From NCBI GenBank assembly GCA_016930175.1, contig JAFGHJ010000004.1, positions 62,001-126,000 of the forward strand: DNA of 64,000 nucleotides. Reading direction: 5' to 3'. The position numbers and the translations under genes are program-made. Shown piece after piece: positions 43,301-51,194 of this stretch. The number at the start of each line of letters is the position of its first letter. Position 1 is the stretch's first letter. Origin of the DNA: Caldifarciminota bacterium (GTDB lineage: Bacteria; Hydrothermota; UBA3072). The notes under the pieces were generated by a model. It made no database searches. It had not been told where the DNA came from and saw only the letters and a program-made list of their open reading frames with translations.

Positions 43301-44423
43301 AGTGTCCCTGGTTGAGATTAATTAACGGTATTATCGAGTCGAATCCGTAACGGTTGCGTATTTCTAAAATTTTCTTTTCAAGACTAATTTTTCTGTAGTC
43401 CTGGAATAGTGAAGGCATTTTTGTTAATTCGCAGGCGCATACGCTTATAAGCCTTACCCATCTTTTTGGTATTTGCTTGAAAATTTCTTTTGCGATAGGG
43501 TATATGTCGGATGCTAAATTTGTGGGAGAAATTTTTCTGTATCCTTTTCTCTCGCTGAAGTCTGCGGCTCTCACTGTTACGGAAATCTTTGTTGTGTAAA
43601 TGGTTGCCTTCTGCAGTTTCAAAACTACTTTTTGCGTCAGGTAATACAACAGGGAATACAATATATCGAGATTTCTTGTGTCTTTTGATAGGGTTTTTGA
43701 TTTGGATATCGATTTTTGCGGCTGGTTTTTGTTTATTTGACTGTAGTAAATAGAAGTTATCCACTTGATTCCATTAAGACCAAAGGATGATAATATTTCT
43801 CTTCTGGGATAGGTTAAAAGATCTCCAATGGTAAATATGTTCATCTTGTTGAATTCTTCTTCCGAGCGTTTTCCTATACCCGGGAATTTTGAGATGGGAA
43901 GGGGAAAAACATATTTTTCTTCTCCTCCCGGTGGGATAACTATAAGTCCGTCCGGCTTTACCTGTTCCGCAGCTATTTTTGCTACTGTTTTACTGATTGA
44001 TATTCCTATTGTCGCGTTTATCTGAAGACTTTTTCTTATCTTGTTTTTTATTTCTCTGCCTATATGTTCGGGGCTTTTATCTGATTCACTTGAGGAAGGT
44101 AACTCTATGTATGCCTCGTCGACGGATACCCCCTCCATTTTATCGGAATATTCGCCCAGTATGGAATAAAAAATATCGGAAAAGGCTTCGTAAACTCTCA
44201 TATGAGGTTGGACGAAAACACAGTGGGGACAAATTTCTTTAGCTTTCCATACCCCTTGAGCGGAGTGAACTCCGAATTTTCTTGCTGCGTAAGATGCGGC
44301 TGATACCACCCCTCTTCTTTCCCTCGGGTCTCCGGCGACCACGACCGGTTTACCTCTGAGGGCAGGATTTAAAGCCTGTTCCACAGAAGCAAAGAATGCA
44401 TCGAGGTCAGCGTATAAAATCAA
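43299..44423 (-). CDS. dinB: Y-family DNA polymerase IV
   Basis: The 374-residue protein begins ILYADLDAFFASVEQ (metal Asp6) and has VVAGDPRERRGVVSAASYAARKFGV and EGVSVDEAYIEL (Asp102, Glu103). A helix-hairpin-helix (FPGIGKRSEEEFNKMNIFTIGDLL) and the little-finger region (SKSKTLSKDT) follow. It performs translesion synthesis. It overlaps lexA by 4 nt, so it is in the LexA-controlled operon and should be SOS-induced. The C-terminus lacks an obvious clamp-binding QLxLF motif. Confidence 0.94.
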   Translation of the reverse strand: MILYADLDAFFASVEQALNPALRGKPVVVAGDPRERRGVVSAASYAARKFGVHSAQGVWKAKEICPHCVFVQPHMRVYEAFSDIFYSILGEYSDKMEGVSVDEAYIELPSSSESDKSPEHIGREIKNKIRKSLQINATIGISISKTVAKIAAEQVKPDGLIVIPPGGEEKYVFPLPISKFPGIGKRSEEEFNKMNIFTIGDLLTYPRREILSSFGLNGIKWITSIYYSQINKNQPQKSISKSKTLSKDTRNLDILYSLLYYLTQKVVLKLQKATIYTTKISVTVRAADFSERKGYRKISPTNLASDIYPIAKEIFKQIPKRWVRLISVCACELTKMPSLFQDYRKISLEKKILEIRNRYGFDSIIPLINLNQGH

Positions 44424-44977
44424 CTGTAGTAACTCCTTATAACTCCTATAACCACACCTATAATTTCGAAGTTTTTATCTATTATTGGGTAATCGGGGTT
44501 TTCCGGTTTTAAAATCCAGTTTCCGTTTTTTCTGTCGAGTCTTTTTACCGTTGTTTCGTCTTCGATCAGAGCTACTACTATATTTCCTTTTAAAGGTTCT
44601 TTCGTTCTGTCTATGACCGCGAGGTCTCCTTCATGGATGCCCGCGCCTATCATGCTGTCTCCTTTAACCCTGAGAAGGAAGTTGTTTTTCCATTTGTCCA
44701 GAGAAAAATACCCTTCTATTCCTTCAAACTCCAGGGTAGGCTTTCCCGCCGCGATTCTTCCTAAGATAGGAATACTTTCTTCCGGAAGACTTATTCCGCG
44801 AGCGACACCCTTCATCTTCTTGATAACTCCTTTTTGCGCAAGTTCATCCAGATGAACTTTTATCGCCTTTGTGCTTTTAAACCCAAGATGATTGGCTATT
44901 TCTCTTACGCTCGGAGCAAAACCCTTTTTTGCCGTAAATTCTTTTAAGAATTCAACTATTTTATCCCTGGTTTCCAC
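44420..44977 (-). CDS. lexA: LexA repressor
   Basis: The 185-residue protein has a winged-helix DNA-binding domain (APSVREIANHLGFKSTKAIKVHLDEL), the autocleavage Ala77-Gly78 in GRIAAGKP, Ser108 in VKGDSMIGAGI and Lys145 in ETTVKRL. It represses SOS genes and cleaves itself with RecA. The start is GTG after GGAGGTATAA. A palindromic operator and promoter precede it, so it is autoregulated together with dinB. Confidence 0.96.
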   Translation of the reverse strand: METRDKIVEFLKEFTAKKGFAPSVREIANHLGFKSTKAIKVHLDELAQKGVIKKMKGVARGISLPEESIPILGRIAAGKPTLEFEGIEGYFSLDKWKNNFLLRVKGDSMIGAGIHEGDLAVIDRTKEPLKGNIVVALIEDETTVKRLDRKNGNWILKPENPDYPIIDKNFEIIGVVIGVIRSYYS

Positions 44978-44989
44978 TTATACCTCCAG

Positions 44990-45038
44990 GTAAACATATG
45001 TTTACTTAATATAATATCGATTATTTTCTGTTTGTCAA
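44990..45038 (-). promoter_or_regulatory. lexA promoter and SOS operator
   Basis: TTGACA (45033-45038), 16 nt, TATTAT (45011-45016) on the minus strand. The 16-nt palindrome gtaaacatatgtttac (44990-45005) begins 5 nt after the -10 box. It differs from the E. coli CTGT-N8-ACAG and Bacillus GAAC-N4-GTTC boxes, although the outer gtaaac/gtttac half-sites have a similar spacing. Confidence 0.8.
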
Positions 45039-45054
45039 GGCCCCGCCCCCCCTA

Positions 45055-45385
45055 TTTTTAACCACAGAGGGCACAGAGATTTTATTTGTTTTACCCACGC
45101 CCACACCCGACGTAAAAGACTGAGAACGCAGAGTTCCCACAGTTTCACTTTTCCTTTGTGTTCTTTGTGGGCTTTGTGTTAACTAGTGTTTCGAGTTTAA
45201 GGTTTCGTGTTTCGGGAAAAAGATAAACAAAAATAATGGGTTGTGTGTGGGGCTTTGTGCTCTCTGTGGCTTAGTGTGAGATTATTTTTTGGTTGGGGGT
45301 TGGGTATTAACAAAATAAATTCTCTGTGTGCTCTATGTTTTTCTTTTCTCTCTGTGGGCTCTGTGGTAAATATATCTTTGCGGAA
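45055..45385. repeat. Family A repeats between lexA and the TPR gene
   Basis: 'aaccacagagggcacagag', 'tttgtgttctttgtgggct', 'gctttgtgctctctgtggc' and 'ctctgtgtgctctatgttt' run through this gap. A frame translating them is not a gene. Confidence 0.85.
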
Positions 45386-45411
45386 ATTTCAAAATAAATA
45401 TAATACTGCCC

Positions 45412-45440
45412 TTGACATAAGGGAAATATTTGTATATATA
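45412..45440 (+). promoter_or_regulatory. Promoter of TPR-ileS operon
   Basis: TTGACA (45412-45417), 17 nt, TATATA (45435-45440). As at rpsP, the -35 box sits in a small inverted repeat CCCTT-GACAT-AAGGG. Confidence 0.7.
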
Positions 45441-45464
45441 GAATAGAGAAAAATAGGAGATATT

Positions 45465-46163
45465 ATGGCTAAAGAAAAAGAATTTTTAAAAGAGGGTAAA
45501 AGGCTGATAGAGGAAGGAAGCTATCAGAAGGCTAGTTTCTTCTTGCAGAAGGCATTGGAGAAAAATCCCGATTATCCGGATATTAACAATTTAATGGGTG
45601 TGGCATTGTCTCTTTCGGGGCGGTACAAGGAAGCGGTAACTTATTTTGAGAAGGCGATTAAAAGTAATCCTGAGTATATCGAAGGGCATATAAATTACGC
45701 ATTAACTCTTAATCAACTGGGTGAGGTCGAAAGAGCGAATGAACAATTTGAAATAGCTGAAAAGCTTGAAATGGAAAGGGATTCCGAGGTGGAAAAAGTT
45801 GAATTTTCTGTTAGGGCGAGGATTGCAAATGTGCATAAGGAAGCCGCGGTTTTGTACGCCAGCATAGAAAGAATTGATGAGGCGATTGCAGAACTTAAGA
45901 AAGCGCTAAATTTTGCCCCTAATTTTCATGATATTCGAACATTGTTAGGCGAAATGTATATAAAAAAGGGTGATTACGCAGAAGCGAAAGAAGTATTGAA
46001 AGAGGTCTTAAAGAGAAGCGGCGACTTTGTGCCTGCTGCCGTCAAATTGGGCTTTTGTTATTATAAAGAAGATGACAGGGATATGGCGAGAGATATATGG
46101 GAAAAGGCTTTGGAATTGGATCCGGAGAATAAAAGTCTAAAGATGTATCTCGATTTGCCGTAG
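45465..46163 (+). CDS. TPR-repeat protein
   Basis: The 232-residue protein consists of about six tetratricopeptide repeats (GKRLIEEGSYQKASFFLQKALEKNPDYPD, LSLSGRYKEAVTYFEKAIKSNPEYIE and similar). It has no signal peptide. It is probably a scaffold for protein contacts; partners are unknown. It ends 16 nt before ileS and shares its promoter. Confidence 0.88.
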   Translation: MAKEKEFLKEGKRLIEEGSYQKASFFLQKALEKNPDYPDINNLMGVALSLSGRYKEAVTYFEKAIKSNPEYIEGHINYALTLNQLGEVERANEQFEIAEKLEMERDSEVEKVEFSVRARIANVHKEAAVLYASIERIDEAIAELKKALNFAPNFHDIRTLLGEMYIKKGDYAEAKEVLKEVLKRSGDFVPAAVKLGFCYYKEDDRDMARDIWEKALELDPENKSLKMYLDLP

Positions 46164-46179
46164 ATTATTTTTTGGTGTA

Positions 46180-48903
46180 GTGGATCTTAAAAAAACTCTA
46201 AATCTTCCCAGGACTAATTTTCCTATGAAGGCGGATCTCTCTAAAAGAGAACCCGAGTTTGTCCAATTCTGGGAGAAAAACCAAGTTTATAAGAAAGCTC
46301 TTAAGAAGAGAGAGAACGGAGAAAAATTTATTTTGCACGATGGACCTCCTTACGCCAACGGTCACATACATCTTGGTCAGGCAATGAACAAAATAATTAA
46401 GGATATCACCGTTAAATACAAAATGCTTAAAAATTATTATGCTCCTTACAGACCGGGTTGGGATGCCCACGGTATGCCTATCGAAAATATTGTGATAAAA
46501 AATTTTAAAGCAGAAGATGATATTATAGATATAAGGAAAAGCTGCAGGGAGTTTGCTTCCAGGTGGGTCAAAGAGCAGGCAAAAGATTTTAAACGGTTGG
46601 GAGTTTTGGGTGAGTGGGATAATCCTTATGTTACTATGAGTAATGAGTATGAAGGTATGGAATTGGAGCTTCTCGCAGAAGTGGTTAAGCGGGGGTACGT
46701 TTATCGAGGTTATATGCCGGTTCACTGGTGTCCGAGTTGTGAGACAGCTCTCGCGATTTCCGAAATTGAGTACAAGATGATGGATTCTCCTTCATTGACT
46801 TTTACTATGAAAGGAAAAGACTACGATGTTCTGGTGTGGACTACAACTCCCTGGACAATTATTTCAAATCTTGGTCTGGCGGTTCATCCGGACTTTACAT
46901 ACGTGATTATCGAGGCTGACGGCAGTAAAATTCTTTTGGGCGAGAGTCTTTTAGAGGTAAACGCAGAGAACGCCGGCTGGAAAAATTTTAAAATAACCGA
47001 AAAGTTCAAGGGTAAAGAATTGGAGGGGGTTGGATTTAAACATCCTTTCGCGGATAGGGAATCAGCTATACATCTGGCAACCTTTGTTACAACGGATGAA
47101 GGAACGGGGATTGTTCATATAGCCCCCGGGCACGGTAGGGAAGACTACATCCTCGGGAAAGAGGTCGGTCTCGATATTTATTCGCCGGTTGATGAAAGAG
47201 GAAGATTTACCTCGGAAGCGGAAGATTTTGAAGGCTTATCAACAGACAAAGCATCGAAAAAGGTAATTGAAATTTTAAAAGATAAGCGCAGCTTAGTGCA
47301 TGCTGGTCAGATGCAGCATAATTATCCGATTTGCTGGAGATGTAAAACACCTCTTATTTTTCGTGCTACAGAGCAGTGGTTTATCTCCATAGATCATAAT
47401 GATTTAAGGAAAAAAGCCCTGGAGGTTGTACGTAAAAGTGAGTGGTATCCTCCTCAGAGCGAGGAAAGAATGTTTGCTGCGGTGAGTGACAGACCCGACT
47501 GGTGTATTTCCAGGCAGCGGAAATGGGGAGTCAATATTCCTGCTTTCTTCTGCAGGAAATGCGGAAAAGCTATTCTGGAAAAGGATATAATTTTAAAAGT
47601 AGCCGATTTATTTAAAAAGAAATCTGCGGATGCGTGGTTTTCCGCCGAATCGGAGAGTATTTTAGGAAAAGATTTTAAATGCGGTAACTGCGGGGCGTCC
47701 GAATGGGAAAAAGGAATGGATATACTCGATGTGTGGTTTGACTCGGGTGTTTCATCTTTTGGGGCACTCGAAAAGGAAGATTGGCCTGCAAATATGTATC
47801 TCGAGGGGCCGGATCAGCATAGGGGATGGTTTAACTCATCTTTAATGCTTTCTCTGGCAATAAAAGATACTGCTCCTTATGATAAAGTCGTTACACATGG
47901 ATGGATGCTTGACGAGGAAGGGCAATCCATGCATAAGTCTCTTGGAAACGTAACCGCACCATCAGAAATTGTTGAGGAATTCGGAGCCGATATTTTACGA
48001 CTGTGGATTTCTTCAGTTAACTGGTCTGTTGACGTTAAATATGGAAGAGAAATAATGGAGAGATTGGTGGATGCATACCGGAAGATAAGAAATAGCTTCA
48101 AATTTATGCTGGGGAACCTGGGCGATTTCACCGAAGAAGACCGGTTGGCTGTAGATGAGTTATTGCCTGTCGACCGTTTTATCCTTATAAAACTTAATAG
48201 ACTAATTAAAGAAGTCGATGAAGATTATGATTCGCTTTATTACCATAAGGTATACAGGAAGGTTTATGATTTTATCGTTAGCACTCTTTCTTCTTTTTAC
48301 CTCGATATAATTAAGGATCGCTTGTATGTAGAATCTAAGAAAGGGCAAAAGAGGAGAAGTGCACAGACTGTGCTGTTCGAGTTGACAAAAAATCTTGCTA
48401 TAATACTTTCTCCGGTTTTGTCCTTTACGACCGAAGAAGTCTGGCAGGAGCTATTCGGCGGAGATTCTATTTTTCTTTCCGATTTTTCCGAGTTCAAAGA
48501 GGAAACAGAAGATGATGAAAAATTAGTTCGGAAATTTGAAAAAGTTCTTGAAGTCAGGGAAGAATTTCATAAGGTATTAGAGCAGGCTCAGGAGGATGGT
48601 TTTATAGGAAATTCTCTTGAGGCAAAAGTGCTTATAAAAAGTGGTTTAAAGGAGTTGAAAGAATTAGAGGCATATTTGGAGGAAATTTTTATCGTATCTG
48701 AGGTTAATTTTGTTTCTGAGATCAATTCGAAGTATTCGTTTGTTGGTAAGCTGGGTTCGTACGGAGTTGAAAAAGCGGAAGGAGGAAAATGTTCCCGGTG
48801 CTGGATGTTTTCCGCGGCAGTTGGTAAGGACAGTGAATACGAAACCCTTTGTAAAAGATGTATTGGAGTAATAAAAGGAGGGAATTTTGAGCTGGAAGGT
48901 TGA
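46180..48903 (+). CDS. ileS: Isoleucine-tRNA ligase
   Basis: The 907-residue class Ia synthetase has HIGH in PPYANGHIHLGQAMNK, WDAHGMPIE, CP1 editing-domain sequence (WTTTPWTIISNLGLAV, THIAPGHG-like VHIAPGHGREDY), ISRQRKWGVNIPAFFC and a C-terminal zinc site (CSRCWMFSAAV and CKRC). The KMSKS motif reads SMHKSLGN rather than KMSKS. The start is GTG without a clear ribosome site. It is followed by traR/dksA and lspA, a known arrangement. Confidence 0.96.
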   Translation: MDLKKTLNLPRTNFPMKADLSKREPEFVQFWEKNQVYKKALKKRENGEKFILHDGPPYANGHIHLGQAMNKIIKDITVKYKMLKNYYAPYRPGWDAHGMPIENIVIKNFKAEDDIIDIRKSCREFASRWVKEQAKDFKRLGVLGEWDNPYVTMSNEYEGMELELLAEVVKRGYVYRGYMPVHWCPSCETALAISEIEYKMMDSPSLTFTMKGKDYDVLVWTTTPWTIISNLGLAVHPDFTYVIIEADGSKILLGESLLEVNAENAGWKNFKITEKFKGKELEGVGFKHPFADRESAIHLATFVTTDEGTGIVHIAPGHGREDYILGKEVGLDIYSPVDERGRFTSEAEDFEGLSTDKASKKVIEILKDKRSLVHAGQMQHNYPICWRCKTPLIFRATEQWFISIDHNDLRKKALEVVRKSEWYPPQSEERMFAAVSDRPDWCISRQRKWGVNIPAFFCRKCGKAILEKDIILKVADLFKKKSADAWFSAESESILGKDFKCGNCGASEWEKGMDILDVWFDSGVSSFGALEKEDWPANMYLEGPDQHRGWFNSSLMLSLAIKDTAPYDKVVTHGWMLDEEGQSMHKSLGNVTAPSEIVEEFGADILRLWISSVNWSVDVKYGREIMERLVDAYRKIRNSFKFMLGNLGDFTEEDRLAVDELLPVDRFILIKLNRLIKEVDEDYDSLYYHKVYRKVYDFIVSTLSSFYLDIIKDRLYVESKKGQKRRSAQTVLFELTKNLAIILSPVLSFTTEEVWQELFGGDSIFLSDFSEFKEETEDDEKLVRKFEKVLEVREEFHKVLEQAQEDGFIGNSLEAKVLIKSGLKELKELEAYLEEIFIVSEVNFVSEINSKYSFVGKLGSYGVEKAEGGKCSRCWMFSAAVGKDSEYETLCKRCIGVIKGGNFELEG

Positions 48904-49279
48904 TTATGATTATTTTGAAAGAAAATTGAAAAAAGAAAGAGAAGAAGTTCTTCAAGAAATAAAAGATTTGGAGCCTAAAGTGGAAGGCAATCCGTTAGAA
49001 GACGGAGAGGAAAATACTCCTTTTCCTACTCATATAGCAGACATAGCTGATATTGAGAGTAGAATAGACAGGGATTCTTATATAATGAATCAGCTTACAC
49101 AGAAATTGAAAGATATTGACGTCGCCTTGCAGAAGATAATAGATAAGCAATATGGAATTTGTGAGGACTGTAATGTTCAGATCAAAAAAGATAGGCTGAA
49201 GGTGATTCCATATGCAAGATGGTGCAAGTCATGCGCTGAGAAGAGGGAGAGGACTCCTTGGACGAAAGAAAAATTGTAA
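48887..49279 (+). CDS. TraR/DksA-family zinc-finger protein
   Basis: The 130-residue protein has a coiled-coil N-terminus (YFERKLKKEREEVLQEIKDLE) and a four-Cys zinc finger (YGICEDCNVQIKKDRLKVIPYARWCKSCAE). DksA-type proteins bind the secondary channel of RNA polymerase and tune rRNA and stress transcription. It starts at a TTG within the end of ileS (17-nt overlap) and overlaps lspA by 22 nt. Confidence 0.9.
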   Translation: MSWKVDYDYFERKLKKEREEVLQEIKDLEPKVEGNPLEDGEENTPFPTHIADIADIESRIDRDSYIMNQLTQKLKDIDVALQKIIDKQYGICEDCNVQIKKDRLKVIPYARWCKSCAEKRERTPWTKEKL

Positions 49280-49764
49280 ATATTAAACAAAGATTATTTT
49301 TTCTCCCTATTTCTCTTTCTGTTCTTTTTCTGGATCAACTTACCAAGAAATGGATTATGGATACCATGTTATACGGAGATTCAAAAAGTATAATAGGGAA
49401 TATAGTAAGGTTTACATTTATAAGAAATCCGAATTCGGTTTTTGGTCTTAGATTTGGAGGACCTGTTATTTCTACTTCACTTACTGTAATTGCATTTGTA
49501 TTTGTTCTTTTTCTCTTTTTTAAGAGCAATAACAGATTTTCCCTTGTAAGTTTTTCTCTTATAATCGGCGGCGCAATGGGTAATCTTACCGATAGGATAC
49601 GCTATATGGAAGTTGTTGATTTTATTGACGTGGGTGTAACAAGATGGCGCTGGCCGACTTTCAATGTGGCGGATTCTTTTGTGACTATCGGACTAATTTT
49701 AATTGTTATTTATTTTCTTTTTATAGACACTTCGCATAAAGAGCCAAATCCTCAAATCGAATAA
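49258..49764 (+). CDS. lspA: Lipoprotein signal peptidase (signal peptidase II)
   Basis: The 168-residue protein has four hydrophobic segments and the conserved boxes DQLTKKWI, FIRNPNSVFGL, GGAMGNLTDRIRYMEVVDFID (first catalytic Asp) and FNVADSFVTIG (second). It removes signal peptides from prolipoproteins, which fits the lipoproteins seen in the window. Start TTG overlaps the zinc-finger gene. Confidence 0.94.
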   Translation: MDERKIVNIKQRLFFLPISLSVLFLDQLTKKWIMDTMLYGDSKSIIGNIVRFTFIRNPNSVFGLRFGGPVISTSLTVIAFVFVLFLFFKSNNRFSLVSFSLIIGGAMGNLTDRIRYMEVVDFIDVGVTRWRWPTFNVADSFVTIGLILIVIYFLFIDTSHKEPNPQIE

Positions 49765-49817
49765 TGATTTTTATATCTGGAGCCACGGATTACATTTTTA
49801 GAAGTTCAAATATAGTT

Positions 49818-49895
49818 TTGTTAGTGTGTTAGTGGGTTGGTGTGTTGGTGTGTAAAAAAACAGACCAACGGACTAACTGACCAACAGACCAACGG
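49818..49895. repeat. Family C repeat array abutting a start codon
   Basis: 'gtgtgttagtgggttggtg' followed by 'ccaacggactaactgacc' and 'aacagaccaacggatt'. The ATG of the next gene is 3 nt further on. Confidence 0.85.
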
Positions 49896-49898
49896 ATT

Positions 49899-50945
49899 AT
49901 GGGTTTTTTAGCTTATCAGCTCTTATACATACAGCTTCCATTAATTGTTTTTCCTTTTCCTAAAAAGGATTTCAGTCAGTTAGTCTGGAGTGAGATTTTT
50001 CCTTCCATCGGATTATATTCATACGATGATAGTCTGTTGATGCAGTTTGAAACGCAGAAGTACATAAATCGTTCGATACTCGGGGAGGAAGATTTTTTTC
50101 TGCTTTCAGGACAGGAAAGGTTTGATAGTATTCCGTATTCTTATCTCAAAGTAGTGAGCGGGGATTATAAATTTCTCCATTTACATTTCGACAGAAAGTT
50201 CGATAATGGAGCATGTTCGGGAGGATTGTTCGGTCTTACGGAAGACAATACACTTAACGGGTACGGTTCTTTTTCCTTACCGTTTATTTTTAACGGCAGT
50301 ATTTCTACTTCCATATATAAAGATATAGTGAATTTTTCTTTAAATTGCGACCATCTTTATTTTGAGACCACCAAAGACAAGTGGTACGGTTATTTGAAAT
50401 TCGGAGATATCAGGGCGGGTGTAACTCATGATGATAGAGAATTTATTTCGTATCTGTTTCGACCAAGAGACCCGATTTTCCTGGTTATGGCGAATTTCGT
50501 GGGTAAGGGTTTATTCACTGAGGACGATTTTGAAATGGAAGATTTTTATATAGCTCCGCTTTATGTCTTATCTCTCGATAATTCGATCTACTGTGTTTTC
50601 TCGGAGCATCCGGCAGTAGGTTTAAAATCTAAATACGGTGATTTAGAGGTTGGCAAGGATAATTGTTTGATGACAGTTAATAGTGATTTCTTGAAAGCTT
50701 TTATAGGTTATTCTTTTGAGAACTCCGCATTTTTAGGAGCGGCAGAAGCAAGTACGGGATATTCTTTTTATGGTAAAAAGATAACTCCCGGATTTGCGGT
50801 TACTTTACATGATGATGATAAAATTGACTTCGAGTTGAGTTTAAAAATCCTTGAAGTAAAATTTTTCTGGGATATGACCGGAATTACATCTGAGGGTGAA
50901 TATGACAGACAATTCTGGGGCTTGGACATGTATTTCTCGTTTTAG
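49899..50945 (+). CDS. Unknown protein, possibly outer-membrane or surface
   Basis: I do not recognise this 348-residue protein. It begins with a hydrophobic stretch (FLAYQLLYIQLPLIVFPF) that could be a degenerate signal peptide. The rest is rich in aromatic, alternating-hydrophobic stretches (FLHLHFDRKFDNG, GYGSFSLPFIFNGSISTS, YFETTKDKWYGYLKFGDIRAG) and ends FWGLDMYFSF, with a terminal Phe as in outer-membrane beta-barrels. No ribosome site is present; a family C repeat ends 3 nt before the ATG and may have replaced the original 5' region. The gene length and clean frame argue that it is real. Confidence 0.65.
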   Translation: MGFLAYQLLYIQLPLIVFPFPKKDFSQLVWSEIFPSIGLYSYDDSLLMQFETQKYINRSILGEEDFFLLSGQERFDSIPYSYLKVVSGDYKFLHLHFDRKFDNGACSGGLFGLTEDNTLNGYGSFSLPFIFNGSISTSIYKDIVNFSLNCDHLYFETTKDKWYGYLKFGDIRAGVTHDDREFISYLFRPRDPIFLVMANFVGKGLFTEDDFEMEDFYIAPLYVLSLDNSIYCVFSEHPAVGLKSKYGDLEVGKDNCLMTVNSDFLKAFIGYSFENSAFLGAAEASTGYSFYGKKITPGFAVTLHDDDKIDFELSLKILEVKFFWDMTGITSEGEYDRQFWGLDMYFSF

Positions 50946-51120
50946 TCTCACACGGAGCCACAAAGAAAAAATTAGAAAAATTGAAAAATGGTAAAATAGG
51001 AAAATGGTAACAAAAAACTTTAAACTAAACACTAACGCTTAAGAATTAACCACAAATAACGCAAGGCTTTTCTTTTTGTTTTTTCTATTCGACTATTCAA
51101 CAATTCTACCATTCAACTTG
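50946..51120. repeat. Family A-like repeats and AT-rich spacer
   Basis: 'tcacacggagccacaaaga', 'aaattgaaaaatggtaaaat' and 'accacaaataacgcaaggc' occur in series. No gene is seen. Confidence 0.6.
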
Positions 51121-51143
51121 GATTCAAGGAATCCGAATTGTCC

Positions 51144-51172
51144 TTGACAAAATTTGATAATTTTCGTATCCT
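51144..51172 (+). promoter_or_regulatory. Promoter of the YVTN propeller gene
   Basis: TTGACA (51144-51149), 17 nt, TATCCT (51167-51172), with a leader containing AGGAGGTAAAT. Confidence 0.6.
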
Positions 51173-51194
51173 TATTAATACACAGGAGGTAAAT

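Noticed and set aside
45243..45446. Plus-strand frame of 67 codons before the TPR gene
   Set aside because: It consists of family A repeats and runs through the promoter of the TPR gene.
49258..49279. Overlap of traR/dksA and lspA as a frameshift
   Set aside because: Both proteins are full length with complete motifs, so this is an ordinary translational overlap.
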